Source: an uncultured Sulfurovum sp. (GTDB taxonomy: Bacteria > Campylobacterota > Campylobacteria > Campylobacterales > Sulfurovaceae). Taken from it: a stretch of DNA of 64,000 nucleotides. The translations under genes and the position numbers were made by a program. Each line of letters starts with the position of its first letter. The first letter of the stretch is position 1. Below the pieces are notes generated by a model that did no database searches, had not been told where the DNA came from, and saw nothing but the letters and a program-made list of their open reading frames with translations. Below are positions 52,740 to 61,852 of this stretch, in pieces. The DNA lies in the NCBI GenBank assembly GCA_913055205.1, contig CAJXJN010000004.1, positions 24,532 to 88,531 of the forward strand, given 5' to 3'.

Positions 52740-53225
52740 CTACGCCTCTGACTCTTTTTTATCAGCAAGTGCTTGCAATCCGATTGTAAAGTTTTGTACC
52801 GGTGCATTCCAAACATTAAGGAGCATACCAATAAGTTCATCTCTAGTAGGAAGTTTAGCCATTGCATTAATGGTTTCCATACTAGCAACTTTACCTTCAA
52901 TTAATCCGGTTTTGATTGCAAAACTATCTTTGAATTGAGTAGCTGCTTTATCAGCGATCTTACAAGGTAAAACCTGTGTATCGCCCCAGATCACAAGGTT
53001 TGTGTCTTTAAAATCAATTGCTTCACATCCTGCATTTTCCAATGCGATCGCAGCAAGTTTGTTTTTAATGACTTTGACTTTTGTATCTTCATCTTTTGCA
53101 AGGTTTCTTACAATTTCAAGATTTTCAACAGTCATACCTTTGTAATCACAAATGATAATAGCACCAGCATCTTTGAACTCTGCTGTCATCTCTGCAACTA
53201 ACTCTTCTTTTCTAGTTCTTGTCAT
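52740..53225 (-). CDS. rplJ: 50S ribosomal protein L10
   Basis: 161 residues from ATG at 53225, which has GGAAGGAGAAG upstream; the frame extends 18 codons further but without support. L10 anchors the L7/L12 dimers. 'EELVAEMTAEFKDAGAIIICDYKGMTVENLEIVRNLAK' is the conserved rRNA-binding domain, and the C-terminal helix 'GMLLNVWNAPVQNFTIGLQALADKKES' binds L7/L12. It is known to repress its own operon through the leader RNA. Confidence 0.95.
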   Translation of the reverse strand: MTRTRKEELVAEMTAEFKDAGAIIICDYKGMTVENLEIVRNLAKDEDTKVKVIKNKLAAIALENAGCEAIDFKDTNLVIWGDTQVLPCKIADKAATQFKDSFAIKTGLIEGKVASMETINAMAKLPTRDELIGMLLNVWNAPVQNFTIGLQALADKKESEA

Positions 53226-53349
53226 ATATTCTTCTCCTTCCGACCTTCTAACAGGGTATATGGGAAATCCCATACTCATATATCTTTTCAGATATATTAA
53301 TTAAGCCTTCGCCCCTATTATCTTCAGCCTAAGATAAACGACCTAAGTC

Positions 53350-53427
53350 TTCATCAGTAGAAGTATGAAAACTTCTACTGATGAAAATTTAATAAAATTA
53401 GCCAACGAAAAGGACTCTGTTGGCTAA
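53350..53427 (-). promoter_or_regulatory. two strong hairpins in the rplA-rplJ gap (probable L10 leader)
   Basis: The 214-bp gap between rplA and rplJ holds two perfect stem-loops. At 53398-53427 TTAGCCAAC and GTTGGCTAA pair and are followed on the minus strand by TTTTATTAAATTTT, resembling a terminator for the rplK-rplA transcript. At 53350-53385 a 15-bp perfect stem (TTCATCAGTAGAAGT) has a 6-base loop. The position is that of the L10 leader, which binds L10-L12 to control rplJL. Identity with that RNA family is inferred from position. Confidence 0.6.
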
Positions 53428-53439
53428 TTGACGTTCTAA

Positions 53440-54144
53440 TTATTTAATATCCATTAATTCTGTACTGTCAAGAGTAATAGATGGGCTCATAGTGAGTGAT
53501 ATTGCACCGTTTGTGATATATCTACCTTTTGCAGATGCCGGCTTGGATCTATTGATTGTTTCAAGAAGTGTGATAAAGTTCTCTTTAATTTTATCTTGAT
53601 CAAAAGAGATTTTACCTATACCCGCATGGATATTACCTTTTTTATCTACTCTAAAGTTAACTTGTCCGCCTTTTGCATTTTCAACTGCTTTAGCTACATC
53701 CATAGTTACCGTACCGGTCTTAGGGTTAGGCATAAGACCTTTTGGCCCGAGAATTCTTGCTACTTTACCAAGAACACCCATCATATCAGGTGTAGAGATA
53801 ACGATATCAAAATCAATATTACCCGCTTGAATTGATTCGATAAGGTCAGTTGAACCTACCAAGTCAGCACCTGCTGCTTTTGCTTCATCCGCTTTGGCAT
53901 CTTTAGCAAATACTGCCACTCTTACTTTTTTACCAGTTCCGTTAGGAAGAACAACTGATCCTCTAATCATTTGATCTGCATGTCTTGGGTCAACATTGAG
54001 GTTTAGTGCAACTTCAACTGTCTCATCAAATTTTGCTGATTTAAGCTCTTTCAGTGTAGCCATTGCTTCATCAATACTATATGCTTTTGTTGCATCTACT
54101 TTTTTAAGTAATGCTTCTCTTCTTTTACTTATTTTTTTTGCCAT
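53440..54144 (-). CDS. rplA: 50S ribosomal protein L1
   Basis: 234 residues from ATG at 54144, where '[17 protein letters not shown]' begins; nine upstream codons are ignored. '[23 protein letters not shown]', '[15 protein letters not shown]' and '[17 protein letters not shown]' are the conserved blocks. L1 sits at the exit-site stalk of the 50S subunit and represses its own mRNA in E. coli. It is 67 bp after rplK. Confidence 0.96.
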   Translation of the reverse strand: MAKKISKRREALLKKVDATKAYSIDEAMATLKELKSAKFDETVEVALNLNVDPRHADQMIRGSVVLPNGTGKKVRVAVFAKDAKADEAKAAGADLVGSTDLIESIQAGNIDFDIVISTPDMMGVLGKVARILGPKGLMPNPKTGTVTMDVAKAVENAKGGQVNFRVDKKGNIHAGIGKISFDQDKIKENFITLLETINRSKPASAKGRYITNGAISLTMSPSITLDSTELMDIK

Positions 54145-54211
54145 TTTTTTCTCCGCTTTATATGCTCCCACATTTTAAAATCCATGTGGTTATGATTGAC
54201 TTATACTAAGA

Positions 54212-54637
54212 TTAGTCTACGATTTCAACACCCATACTTCTACAAGAACCAGCAATGATATTTGCCGCCATTTCTCTGTCATTAGTGTTAAGGTCAGCAA
54301 TTTTTTGATCGATGATTTCATCAAGTTTTGCTTTAGTGATAGATCCTACTTTGTTAAGAAGTGGATTATCTGTACCCTTTTTAAGGCCTGCTGCTTTTAA
54401 AATAAGATCACTTGCCGGTGGCTGTTTTGTTTCAAATGTAAAGCTTCTATCTGCATATACTGTAACAATTACAGGAATTTTAAACCCCATTTTATCTTTT
54501 GTTCTTTCATTAAAAGCCTTACAAAACTCCATAATGTTAACACCACGTTGTCCAAGTGCAGGACCTACCGGTGGTGATGGGTTTGCTGACCCAGCGGGGA
54601 TCATCATTTTAAACTTTTCAGTTATTTTTTTTGCCAT
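54212..54637 (-). CDS. rplK: 50S ribosomal protein L11
   Basis: 141 residues, the usual length. '[39 protein letters not shown]' is the conserved N-terminal domain that contacts EF-G, and '[17 protein letters not shown]' ends the rRNA-binding C-terminal domain. It lies 34 bp after nusG. Confidence 0.97.
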   Translation of the reverse strand: MAKKITEKFKMMIPAGSANPSPPVGPALGQRGVNIMEFCKAFNERTKDKMGFKIPVIVTVYADRSFTFETKQPPASDLILKAAGLKKGTDNPLLNKVGSITKAKLDEIIDQKIADLNTNDREMAANIIAGSCRSMGVEIVD

Positions 54638-54671
54638 CTGTTCTTCCTTTATTTGATTTGACTGTGAAGTC

Positions 54672-55202
54672 TTATATAATTTTCTCTACTTGCGTATAGA
54701 GGATTTCGACTGGTGTATTTCTACCAAAGATTGAAACATTCAACTTTAATTTTCCATGGTCAAGATCATACTCTTCAACCATACCTGTAAAGTTTGCGAA
54801 CGGACCATCGATAATACGTACCATTTCTCCTGTTTCAAAATCAACTTTAGGTCTAGGTGCAGCTTTTTGCTCCATTTTGTCCAAAATTACTTTGATATCT
54901 GCTTCTGTAAGTGCAGTAGGTGTCTTTTGTTCACCGATAAATCTAGATACTTTTGGTAAAGACTGAATCTTATGCCAAAGATCAGTATCCAGGTCTATAT
55001 GTGCGAAAGCATACCCAGAATACAATGTTCTTTCTGTGATCTTTTTTTCACCATTCTTAACTTCAATTACTTCTTCTGTAGGAACTACGATACGTTCGAT
55101 CTTCTCTTCAATACCATAATCAATTGCAAGTTGTTCTATTGCTCTTTTTACAGATTGTTCACTTCCTGCATATGTTTGAATTGCATACCATTGATAAGCC
55201 AT
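54672..55202 (-). CDS. nusG: transcription termination/antitermination protein NusG
   Basis: 176 residues. '[25 protein letters not shown]' opens the NGN domain that binds RNA polymerase, and the C-terminal KOW domain is seen as '[51 protein letters not shown]'. It starts 8 bp after the secE stop codon, the usual secE-nusG pair. Confidence 0.96.
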   Translation of the reverse strand: MAYQWYAIQTYAGSEQSVKRAIEQLAIDYGIEEKIERIVVPTEEVIEVKNGEKKITERTLYSGYAFAHIDLDTDLWHKIQSLPKVSRFIGEQKTPTALTEADIKVILDKMEQKAAPRPKVDFETGEMVRIIDGPFANFTGMVEEYDLDHGKLKLNVSIFGRNTPVEILYTQVEKII

Positions 55203-55210
55203 TGTTTATC

Positions 55211-55390
55211 CTATAAAACTGATGATACGATTGATGACATCAAAAGGTCAACCAATGCTAAAAATATTGATATTACAGTCACTACGAGAATAACTGCTAA
55301 AAATGCTTGTCTTACTTGTACTTTTGTTGGAAATATTACTTTATGGATCTCCGCTCTCGCGTTTGCAATAAATGTTGAAATTTTTCCCAT
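55211..55390 (-). CDS. secE: protein translocase subunit SecE
   Basis: 59 residues, easily missed because of its size. It begins 'MGKISTFIANARAEIHKVIF', then 'PTKVQVRQAFLAVILVV', the conserved amphipathic helix and hinge, then one membrane helix and ends '...SSIVSSVL'. SecE clamps SecY in the translocon. It lies between tRNA-Trp and nusG in the classic order. Confidence 0.93.
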   Translation of the reverse strand: MGKISTFIANARAEIHKVIFPTKVQVRQAFLAVILVVTVISIFLALVDLLMSSIVSSVL

Positions 55391-55408
55391 GTGTGTTACC
55401 TTTTATTA

Positions 55409-55484
55409 TGGCAGGCCAAGAGGGACTCGAACCCCCGGCACCTGGTTTTGGAGACCAGTGCTCTACCAACTGAGCTATTGGCCT
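55409..55484 (-). tRNA. trnW: tRNA-Trp (anticodon CCA)
   Basis: The full cloverleaf is visible: acceptor AGGCCAA paired with TTGGCCT, D-arm AGCTCAGTTGGTAGAGC, anticodon stem CTGGT/ACCAG with loop CTCCAAA, T-arm GGGGGTTCGAGTCCCTC, and an encoded GCCA end. It lies between rpmG and secE. Confidence 0.96.
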
Positions 55485-55546
55485 AAATAGTATTTAGGTT
55501 GCCATTTAAACAAATGCTTAAATGACGGTATTGAAAGAGATAAAAC

Positions 55547-55699
55547 TTACAGTTTCATCTCTTTATGAACAGTATGTTCCTTGCACCATTTACAATATTT
55601 CTTCAATGCAAGTTTCTCTGTTGTTGTTTTTTTGTTTTTAGTCGTGTGATAGTTACGTCTTGTACACTTTTCACATCCTAAATGAACTGTTTCTCTCAT
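55547..55699 (-). CDS. rpmG: 50S ribosomal protein L33
   Basis: 50 residues: '[22 protein letters not shown]' then '[21 protein letters not shown]'. The CxxC pairs make this the zinc-binding form of L33. It lies between tuf and tRNA-Trp. Confidence 0.95.
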   Translation of the reverse strand: MRETVHLGCEKCTRRNYHTTKNKKTTTEKLALKKYCKWCKEHTVHKEMKL

Positions 55700-55754
55700 T
55701 ACTATCTCCTAATAGATAATACATACTACAAGAGGCGAACCTCTTGTAAATGTC

Positions 55755-56963
55755 TTATGCGATTATCTTACTAACAACACCGGCACCAACTGTTCTACCA
55801 CCTTCACGGATAGCGAATCTAGTACCTTCGTCAAGTGCTACTGGTGCGATAAGTTCAACATCGATCTTAACGTTGTCGCCTGGCATAACCATTTCAGTAC
55901 CTTCTTGAAGCTGAACTGAACCTGTTACATCTGTTGTACGAACATAAAATTGTGGTCTATAGTTGTTAAAGAATGGAGTGTGTCTACCACCTTCTTCTTT
56001 AGTAAGAACATACACTTCAGCTTCGAACTTAGTGTGTGGAGTGATTGAACCTGGTTTACAAAGAACCATACCTCTTTGTACCTCATCTTTAGCGATACCA
56101 CGGATAAGAACACCACAGTTGTCACCAGCTTGACCACAATCCATCTCTTTACGGAACATTTCAACACCGGTTACAGTTGTTTTCTGGGTATCTTTAAGAC
56201 CAACGATCTCAACTTCGTCACCAACACATACCTGACCTCTGTCAACTTTACCAGTTACAACCGTACCACGACCTTGGATAGTAAAGATATCTTCGATTGC
56301 CATCAAGAAGTCTTTATCAGTTTCTCTTACCGGCTCAGGGATATACTCATCTACTGCATCCATAAGTGCAATGATTTTTTCTGACCACTCACCAAGTGTA
56401 CCAGCTTTAGCTTCTTCAAGCGCTTGGAATGCTGAACCAGCAATGATTGGAGTATCATCACCTGGGAAATCATACTCAGAAAGAAGTTCTCTTACTTCCA
56501 TCTCTACAAGCTCTAACATCTCTTCTTTATCTTCATCATCAAGTTGATCTTCTTTGTTCAAGAATACAACAATGTATGGTACACCTACTTGCTTAGAGAG
56601 AAGAATGTGCTCTCTAGTTTGAGCCATTGGTCCATCAGTCGCAGCAATAACAAGAATCGCACCATCCATTTGAGCCGCACCTGTAATCATGTTTTTAACG
56701 TAATCGGCGTGACCTGGGCAGTCTACGTGAGCATAGTGTCTTTTTTCAGTTTCATACTCTACGTGAGAAGTAGCAATTGTAATACCTCTTTCTCTCTCTT
56801 CTGGAGCATTATCAATTTGATCATAATCCATAAGTGCAGTCTCACCTTTAGTTGCAAGTACAGCAGTAATTGCAGCAGTCAGTGTAGTTTTACCGTGGTC
56901 AACGTGACCGATAGTACCGATGTTAACATGCGGTTTAGTTCGTTCGAATTTTTCTTTAGCCAT
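55755..56963 (-). CDS. tuf: translation elongation factor Tu
   Basis: 402 residues. '[16 protein letters not shown]' is the P-loop, '[14 protein letters not shown]' switch I, '[25 protein letters not shown]' switch II, and 'NKEDQLDDE' the guanine site (NKED in place of NKCD). Domains 2 and 3 are complete ('[15 protein letters not shown]', '[11 protein letters not shown]', '[15 protein letters not shown]'). It is part of the tRNA-tuf-secE-nusG-rpl-rpo block, separate from rpsL-rpsG-fusA at 34-37 kb. Confidence 0.97.
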   Translation of the reverse strand: MAKEKFERTKPHVNIGTIGHVDHGKTTLTAAITAVLATKGETALMDYDQIDNAPEERERGITIATSHVEYETEKRHYAHVDCPGHADYVKNMITGAAQMDGAILVIAATDGPMAQTREHILLSKQVGVPYIVVFLNKEDQLDDEDKEEMLELVEMEVRELLSEYDFPGDDTPIIAGSAFQALEEAKAGTLGEWSEKIIALMDAVDEYIPEPVRETDKDFLMAIEDIFTIQGRGTVVTGKVDRGQVCVGDEVEIVGLKDTQKTTVTGVEMFRKEMDCGQAGDNCGVLIRGIAKDEVQRGMVLCKPGSITPHTKFEAEVYVLTKEEGGRHTPFFNNYRPQFYVRTTDVTGSVQLQEGTEMVMPGDNVKIDVELIAPVALDEGTRFAIREGGRTVGAGVVSKIIA

Positions 56964-57084
56964 GCTTTTCTCCTAGCGTAAATGTTTTAAAGGCAATATT
57001 ATACCTAAATTATCTTAGACCCCATACCCATATGGACAGAACTATTACAAAGATGTAATACTTTTGTCCATACTATTGAAAGGG

Positions 57085-57159
<75 letters not shown>

Positions 57160-57333
57160 ACTATATGCATAAAGCATACTCTATCAATTGTGTTTTGTCG
57201 TTCATGAATCAGTTTGCAAGCATAATAAAATAATAAATTATTTACGCTTAGCTGATTTTATAAATAAAAATGTGAAGCTTTTAAATGTGAAGTAGTTAGT
57301 GTTAAGTACATAATTCACACAGCTCCCAGTTTA

Positions 57334-57410
57334 TGGAGCGGGAGACGGGACTCGAACCCGCGACCCTCAGCTTGGAAGGCTGACGCTCTAGCCAACTGAG
57401 CTACTCCCGC
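57334..57410 (-). tRNA. trnG: tRNA-Gly (anticodon TCC)
   Basis: Acceptor GCGGGAG paired with CTCCCGC, D-arm AGCTCAGTTGGCTAGAGC, anticodon stem TCAGC/GCTGA with loop CTTCCAA, T-arm GCGGGTTCGAGTCCCGT and encoded TCCA end. Confidence 0.95.
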
Positions 57411-57432
57411 GTCGTTTATGTTACTTAACAAA

Positions 57433-57517
<85 letters not shown>

Positions 57518-57568
57518 ACTTAGATTGTTTGTTTATTACTGGTTCAAACACTGATAATTATATTTCTA

Positions 57569-57645
57569 TGGAGCTGGTGAAGGGACTCGAACCCCCGACC
57601 TGCTGATTACAAATCAGCTGCTCTAGCCAACTGAGCTACACCAGC
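57569..57645 (-). tRNA. trnT: tRNA-Thr (anticodon TGT)
   Basis: Acceptor GCTGGTG paired with CACCAGC, D-arm AGCTCAGTTGGCTAGAGC, anticodon stem GCTGA/TCAGC with loop TTTGTAA, T-arm GGGGGTTCGAGTCCCTT and encoded TCCA end. It is the first gene after the cluster promoter. Confidence 0.95.
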
Positions 57646-57683
57646 ACCAACATTAAAAGTAGTTACACTTAAAATGGACGGGA

Positions 57684-57712
57684 ATTATAGACAAAAACAT
57701 TTTAAATGTCAA
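57684..57712 (-). promoter_or_regulatory. consensus promoter of the tRNA-tuf-rpo block
   Basis: On the minus strand TTGACA (57707-57712), exactly 17 bp, then TATAAT (57684-57689): both boxes match the sigma-70 consensus fully. Transcription would begin about 30 bp before tRNA-Thr. Such a perfect -35 box is unusual in Campylobacterota and fits a gene block that needs very high expression. Confidence 0.85.
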
Positions 57713-57798
57713 GGGTTTTGATAAAAAAATTTAAAATTTCTTTTTTTTAACTATTTTGACTAGAATACATTCCATAATAAACTCAAGGAAATTCCCTT

Positions 57799-58536
57799 AT
57801 GAAAATTCTATTAGCGCCCAGCGAAACTAAAGTATCAGGTGGAACTGAACCATTTAAACTGGATAAATTACTTTTTAAAGAACTTTTACCCCATCGTACA
57901 CAACTCTTACATCACTATATAAATATTTTACAACAAGGTGATCTTCAAAAACTCTCTAAAATGTTCGGGCTTAAGAAAGAGGCTGACATCTTGAAACATA
58001 AAAAAGATATCATCCATGAACCTGCTATGAAAACTATAGAACGGTATACCGGTGTTGCTTTTGATTATCTCTCTTATAGTGAGCTAGATGATCATGCTCA
58101 ACGTTATATAGATGATCATGTCATTCTCTGTTCTAATCTCTTTGGTTTTTTACGTGCTGATGATCTCATTCCCGAGTATCGTCTAAAACAAGGAGAAGCA
58201 GTAGGTAAGATAAAAGTAGAGAAGTTCTACCAAGAACATGGAGCAAACCTTATGGAGGAGTATCTCAAAGATGAAGAGATACTCGACTTGCGGGCAGGCT
58301 TCTATGATAAGTTCTACAAACCTGCAAAGGCTTACACCACTCTAAAATTCATCAAAGAAGGTAAAGTGGTCAGCCATTGGGCAAAAGCCTATCGAGGTAT
58401 TGTACTAAGAGAGATGGCTAAAGCAGGTATTGAATCCATAGATGAGTTTATGAAACTTCCTATAGAGGGATTGAGTATCCATGAGATCCAGACCAAGAAG
58501 AACAAAACAGAGATCATATATAATATAGAAAATTAA
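57799..58536 (+). CDS. yaaA: YaaA family protein (peroxide stress)
   Basis: 245 residues. 'MKILLAPSETKVSGG' is the typical start, and 'YTGVAFDYLSYSELDDHAQRYIDDHVILCSNLFGFLRADDLIPEYRL' and 'LDLRAGFYDKFYKP' are the family blocks. In E. coli YaaA lowers free iron during H2O2 stress and binds DNA. It is the first of three closely spaced plus-strand genes. Confidence 0.9.
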   Translation: MKILLAPSETKVSGGTEPFKLDKLLFKELLPHRTQLLHHYINILQQGDLQKLSKMFGLKKEADILKHKKDIIHEPAMKTIERYTGVAFDYLSYSELDDHAQRYIDDHVILCSNLFGFLRADDLIPEYRLKQGEAVGKIKVEKFYQEHGANLMEEYLKDEEILDLRAGFYDKFYKPAKAYTTLKFIKEGKVVSHWAKAYRGIVLREMAKAGIESIDEFMKLPIEGLSIHEIQTKKNKTEIIYNIEN

Positions 58537-58546
58537 AAGGATCGCT

Positions 58547-58645
58547 ATGAGACTCCCTAGTGAAGAGGCCCTTTACAGGACCATGGTCTTTCTTCTGGTG
58601 CTGATGGTCATACTTGGGATACTGTTCGATACGAATTATAATTAA
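58547..58645 (+). CDS. small single-helix membrane protein (32 aa)
   Basis: ATG at 58547 with AAAAGGATCG upstream; 32 residues with a charged start ('MRLPSEEALYRT') and one hydrophobic helix ('MVFLLVLMVILGILF') before 'DTNYN'. It fits exactly between yaaA and the SUI1 gene (10 bp and 9 bp gaps) with its own ribosome binding site, so it is probably a real gene. Function unknown. Confidence 0.6.
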   Translation: MRLPSEEALYRTMVFLLVLMVILGILFDTNYN

Positions 58646-58654
58646 GGAGAACTA

Positions 58655-58987
58655 TTGAAAGAGAATCTATTTGAAATGGGTGCGAATTTTGATGATGACT
58701 GGTCATCGGATAATAAAGAGAAGTCTGTTCAAAAAACCTCAACTGAAATAAAAGAACCCAACAAACATCAGCTTCATTTTGCAAAAGAGAAACGAAGAGG
58801 AAAAATTGTTACCATAGTCAAACCCTTTTACCTATCTAAAAGCGATCTTCAAGCTTTAGTAAAAACACTCAAAAAGAAGTTGGGTACCGGAGGAACAGTA
58901 AAAGAGAATACTCTGGAGTTTCAGGGAGATATCCCAGATATCCTACGCCAACAATTAGAGGCACTTGGATACAGGTTTAAAAAATAA
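58655..58987 (+). CDS. yciH: SUI1/YciH family translation factor
   Basis: 110 residues. 'GKIVTIVKPFYLSKSDLQALVKTLKKKLGTGGTVKENTLEFQGDIPDILRQQLEALGYRFKK' is the SUI1 (eIF1-like) domain with its 'LGTGGTVK' turn. The N-terminal 45 residues are charged and probably loose. The start is TTG at 58655 with AAGGAG 8 bases upstream; the first ATG is seven codons in. Bacterial members affect start-codon selection. Confidence 0.85.
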   Translation: MKENLFEMGANFDDDWSSDNKEKSVQKTSTEIKEPNKHQLHFAKEKRRGKIVTIVKPFYLSKSDLQALVKTLKKKLGTGGTVKENTLEFQGDIPDILRQQLEALGYRFKK

Positions 58988-59017
58988 CTATCCCAATTCA
59001 TGCATCTGTTTACATGC

Positions 59018-59120
59018 GTCATTCCAAGCTTGACCGGGAATCGAGAACTGAAACAGTAAAAAATGCTTAATAAACTTTGCATCAAAAACTCTAGATCCCC
59101 GTGTCAAGCACGAGGATGAC
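59018..59120. repeat. inverted repeat pair, family D, copy 2
   Basis: GTCATTCCAAGCTTGACCGG...TCGAGA and, inverted, CTAGATCCCCGTGTCAAGCA...GATGAC enclose about 45 bp. The arms belong to the same family as 19697-19801. The element lies between the convergent SUI1 and YeeE/YedE genes. Confidence 0.8.
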
Positions 59121-59141
59121 ATAAATGCAAAAGTTGAGTCA

Positions 59142-59786
59142 CTATATTTTTCGATCCGGTCTATGGTCATCCGGAAGTTGGCACAAGTCAGCTTCATCGA
59201 AAAGTTCCATTTTAGGAATGGCAATGGCAATGAGTGTCACCACTACACCGAAGATAAGTACTACCATATGTTCATTGCCCGGGAAAAGTTCCGGAAGCGT
59301 TAACTTCCCTGCACTTTCACCCATCAACGGTTTAAAGAAGTCATCATAATAGAGAGTAAAGACCAATCCACCCAAAAGTCCACCGATAGCACCGATCAAT
59401 ACATCGATACGTCCTTCTGAGATAGAGATAGGACCTGTACCGGGGCACTTACCTAAAATCGCCATCGAGATACCAAAAAGCGTGCCTCCGATGACCAGTC
59501 CTTGCCAGAGGATAGGCTTGACATGATAGTGTGCTATCCCTGCCTCTATCATAAAGTAGAGACCTATACTTGTAAGCCCCACTGCAAGAAAAAGCATCTT
59601 GGGGACGATGGTATCTTTAAGCATGGCAAAGCCTGCGATCTTTTCAAACTTATCTACCCTGGTGTACTGGATTATCCCGCCAAAGATGATACCAATCAGA
59701 AATACCAATGCCAAAGAGCCGTGATCTTGCCCTATCACATTCTCAAACATACCTAAAAATCGTGAAAACAATCCTTCTGACTGCAT
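59142..59786 (-). CDS. YeeE/YedE family sulfur-compound transporter, second component
   Basis: 214 residues with five or six membrane segments. 'AILGKCPGTGPISISEGRIDVLIGAIGGLLGGLVFTLYYDDFF' has the GKCPGTG motif of this family, the counterpart of the cysteine that carries thiosulfate through YeeE. Its start overlaps the stop codon of the previous gene (TAATG), so the two half-size proteins are made together. Substrate is probably thiosulfate or another sulfur compound; this is inferred. Confidence 0.85.
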   Translation of the reverse strand: MQSEGLFSRFLGMFENVIGQDHGSLALVFLIGIIFGGIIQYTRVDKFEKIAGFAMLKDTIVPKMLFLAVGLTSIGLYFMIEAGIAHYHVKPILWQGLVIGGTLFGISMAILGKCPGTGPISISEGRIDVLIGAIGGLLGGLVFTLYYDDFFKPLMGESAGKLTLPELFPGNEHMVVLIFGVVVTLIAIAIPKMELFDEADLCQLPDDHRPDRKI

Positions 59787-60289
59787 TACTTCTCCTTCAC
59801 ATTATAAAAAAGTCTACCTGTAATGATCACAACAACCAACACAACGCCGCCAAATATCATCGAAGAGACAGCCATCTGGCTCATACCGGACATAAAGTGC
59901 CCACTGGTACATCCTCCAGCCATTCTTGCACCAATGATCATGATGAAACCTGAAAAAAAGCTCCAAAGAAGTCGTGAGAGGACAGAATTGTTTTTATATT
60001 TTTTCCATCCTGTAGGGATTAGTGAAAACCTAAAACTCTTTGTAATAAATACTGAAGTAACAAACCCGCCAAGCAGTGCACCAAAAAGCATCACACCTTC
60101 CCAGGCACCTGAATTGGCAATATGTTTTAAATAACCGTATTTTTCCGGATCAAGATCAAAAATGATCCCTGCAAAGTACGGTACATAGGTTGATGCACCT
60201 ATGGGTCTGTCTGCGCCAAAGGTCGAAAATGTTAAAAGGAGAAGTCCTGACATCAAGATGCCACCCATCCACCATGGTAATCTATTCAT
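59786..60289 (-). CDS. YeeE/YedE family sulfur-compound transporter, first component
   Basis: 167 residues with four membrane segments. 'GFIMIIGARMAGGCTSGHFMSGMSQMAVSSM' holds the family's GGCTSGH motif with its conserved Cys. Together with the gene at 59142 it makes one two-part transporter, as in PmpA/PmpB. A sulfur-handling role fits the supposed sulfur-oxidising host. Confidence 0.85.
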   Translation of the reverse strand: MNRLPWWMGGILMSGLLLLTFSTFGADRPIGASTYVPYFAGIIFDLDPEKYGYLKHIANSGAWEGVMLFGALLGGFVTSVFITKSFRFSLIPTGWKKYKNNSVLSRLLWSFFSGFIMIIGARMAGGCTSGHFMSGMSQMAVSSMIFGGVVLVVVIITGRLFYNVKEK

Positions 60290-60434
60290 TATAAGCCTTT
60301 AAGCCCGAAATATGTGATAAAGATCATAAAACTATTGCATAAAACGGGTTTAATTTTTTTTGAATTATAACAAAAAGTTAATAGATAAATAAAATTTAAT
60401 TATCTTATGATTTTATGCAAAAAAACTGAAAAAA

Positions 60435-61709
60435 CTATTTCCCGATGGCTAAAGCATAGAGTACCATTTCATCATTACCCACAAAGGTGTTTACCTCATC
60501 ATCATAATATGCCCCTATGCCACTACACCCTAACCCTAAATAAAGTGATGCGATATAGAGTCTCTGACCGATAATCCCTGCTTTTTGATAAAGTGCCTGG
60601 TAGTTCTTCGCTTTGGAAGTAAGAAAAAAAGCCACTGCTCCTGCTGAAGAGAGGCTATACTGCTCCAAACAGAGGTACCCTGCCTGTTTGGCAAGATCAC
60701 CATACTTGATATACTCACCCTCTTTATAGAGTCCCAAAGGCATATCCAACACACGGTTGACGACTGCATAGATACTTACCTCTTCATCACAGTCACTCAA
60801 TACAGGTTTCGCTAACACTTCCATAATATAATTGAATTGTCCTTTGGTGATGGCACCCTCCTGAAAACCTCTCTGAGACCTACGAGAGAAAATAGTTTCT
60901 TGAAGTTTTTGGGCATTGTAGGTGAACTTGGGAGCTTTAATAACCTTTTTACATCTCTCTAAAATACTCGTCTCTTCATAAGCCTCTTCTATAAGAGGAT
61001 TGGCTTCAAACGTTCTACTGCCATCTACATAAGGGAGTTCAAACTCTATCGCACGTATCTCTTTATCTTGCATAGGTACAGCCATACTTGCTCCGGCTAA
61101 AAACCATTCATGCTCTTCAAATCCAAACATATGATTGAGTTTTTCCCGTTCAATGTTATAGACTATCTGTACCGCATGGGGTTTCAGTAACGCACTTGCT
61201 TCTATGCTGCCCAAAAGATGCCCTGAATCTAAAAGACAATAGCGAAAGGCTCTGTCTTTATATTTCCATGAAGACCTGTAGTAGATAGCTGAGACTAAAA
61301 ACAGATACCCTTTCATGGCTGTTGCGTAACCTAAATAAGGCTCCAATCCCACCTCTTCTGTGATCTTTTGAAGTAGTGTAATAGAGCTGGACCTTACCTC
61401 ATAATGGTAGATCCCATCTTCTATCCCTTCAACTCCTCGTACCTGAAAATAGAGTTCATTGGGATAAAGGGCTCCTGCACTTGGATTGATACGAAGATAA
61501 TACTCACCGCTCGGATAGGTTTTCTTTGCTGTCAACCCTGCAATATGATAAAGAAAGTTATCTTCCTCTTTTTCCAGATCAAGTTTATACTTTGCATAAC
61601 TCTCAGGATAATTCTTATAGGTACTGGGTTGGTCTTCCCATGAAAGTCTGTTGGGATTGGTTCGTACAGAGTTATATGAATGTTTGGTCATATTGTGATA
61701 CCAAAACAT
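60435..61709 (-). CDS. SagB/ThcOx-type FMN oxidoreductase
   Basis: 424 residues made of two nitroreductase-like repeats. 'YHNMTKHSYNSVR' at the N-terminus, 'INPSAGALYPNELYFQVRGVEG' and the later 'FSRRSQRGFQEGAITKGQFNYIMEVLAK' and 'GIIGQRLYIASLYLGLGCSGIGAYYDDEVNTFVG' are typical of SagB/ThcOx dehydrogenases, which oxidise thiazolines in peptide toxins when paired with a YcaO cyclase. No YcaO, precursor peptide or transporter is near, so this is probably a stand-alone member with unknown substrate. Confidence 0.85.
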   Translation of the reverse strand: MFWYHNMTKHSYNSVRTNPNRLSWEDQPSTYKNYPESYAKYKLDLEKEEDNFLYHIAGLTAKKTYPSGEYYLRINPSAGALYPNELYFQVRGVEGIEDGIYHYEVRSSSITLLQKITEEVGLEPYLGYATAMKGYLFLVSAIYYRSSWKYKDRAFRYCLLDSGHLLGSIEASALLKPHAVQIVYNIEREKLNHMFGFEEHEWFLAGASMAVPMQDKEIRAIEFELPYVDGSRTFEANPLIEEAYEETSILERCKKVIKAPKFTYNAQKLQETIFSRRSQRGFQEGAITKGQFNYIMEVLAKPVLSDCDEEVSIYAVVNRVLDMPLGLYKEGEYIKYGDLAKQAGYLCLEQYSLSSAGAVAFFLTSKAKNYQALYQKAGIIGQRLYIASLYLGLGCSGIGAYYDDEVNTFVGNDEMVLYALAIGK

Positions 61710-61823
61710 TATATACTCCCCTTTTGATATTTAAAGTGACTAGTCACTTGAGCCTGCTGATGAAGCAAACACAGTGTTAACGTAGTACATAGAGCTTTGC
61801 TCAATGTACGTCTATAATGATAC

Positions 61824-61852
61824 TGTTTGGTCATATTATGGTACCAGAACAT
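61824..61852 (-). pseudogene. duplicated first codons of the SagB-type gene
   Basis: On the minus strand this reads 'MFWYHNMTK', the same nine residues as the start of the gene at 61709, and the three base differences are all at third codon positions. It overlaps the end of the DUF309 gene. The 114 bp between the two starts (61710-61823) hold no gene; they contain a possible hairpin around TAGTACATAGAGC/GCTCAATGTAC. Confidence 0.65.

Noticed and set aside
60435..61709. TOMM or thiazole-peptide biosynthesis cluster around the SagB-type gene
   Set aside because: No YcaO cyclase, precursor peptide, protease or exporter gene is near.
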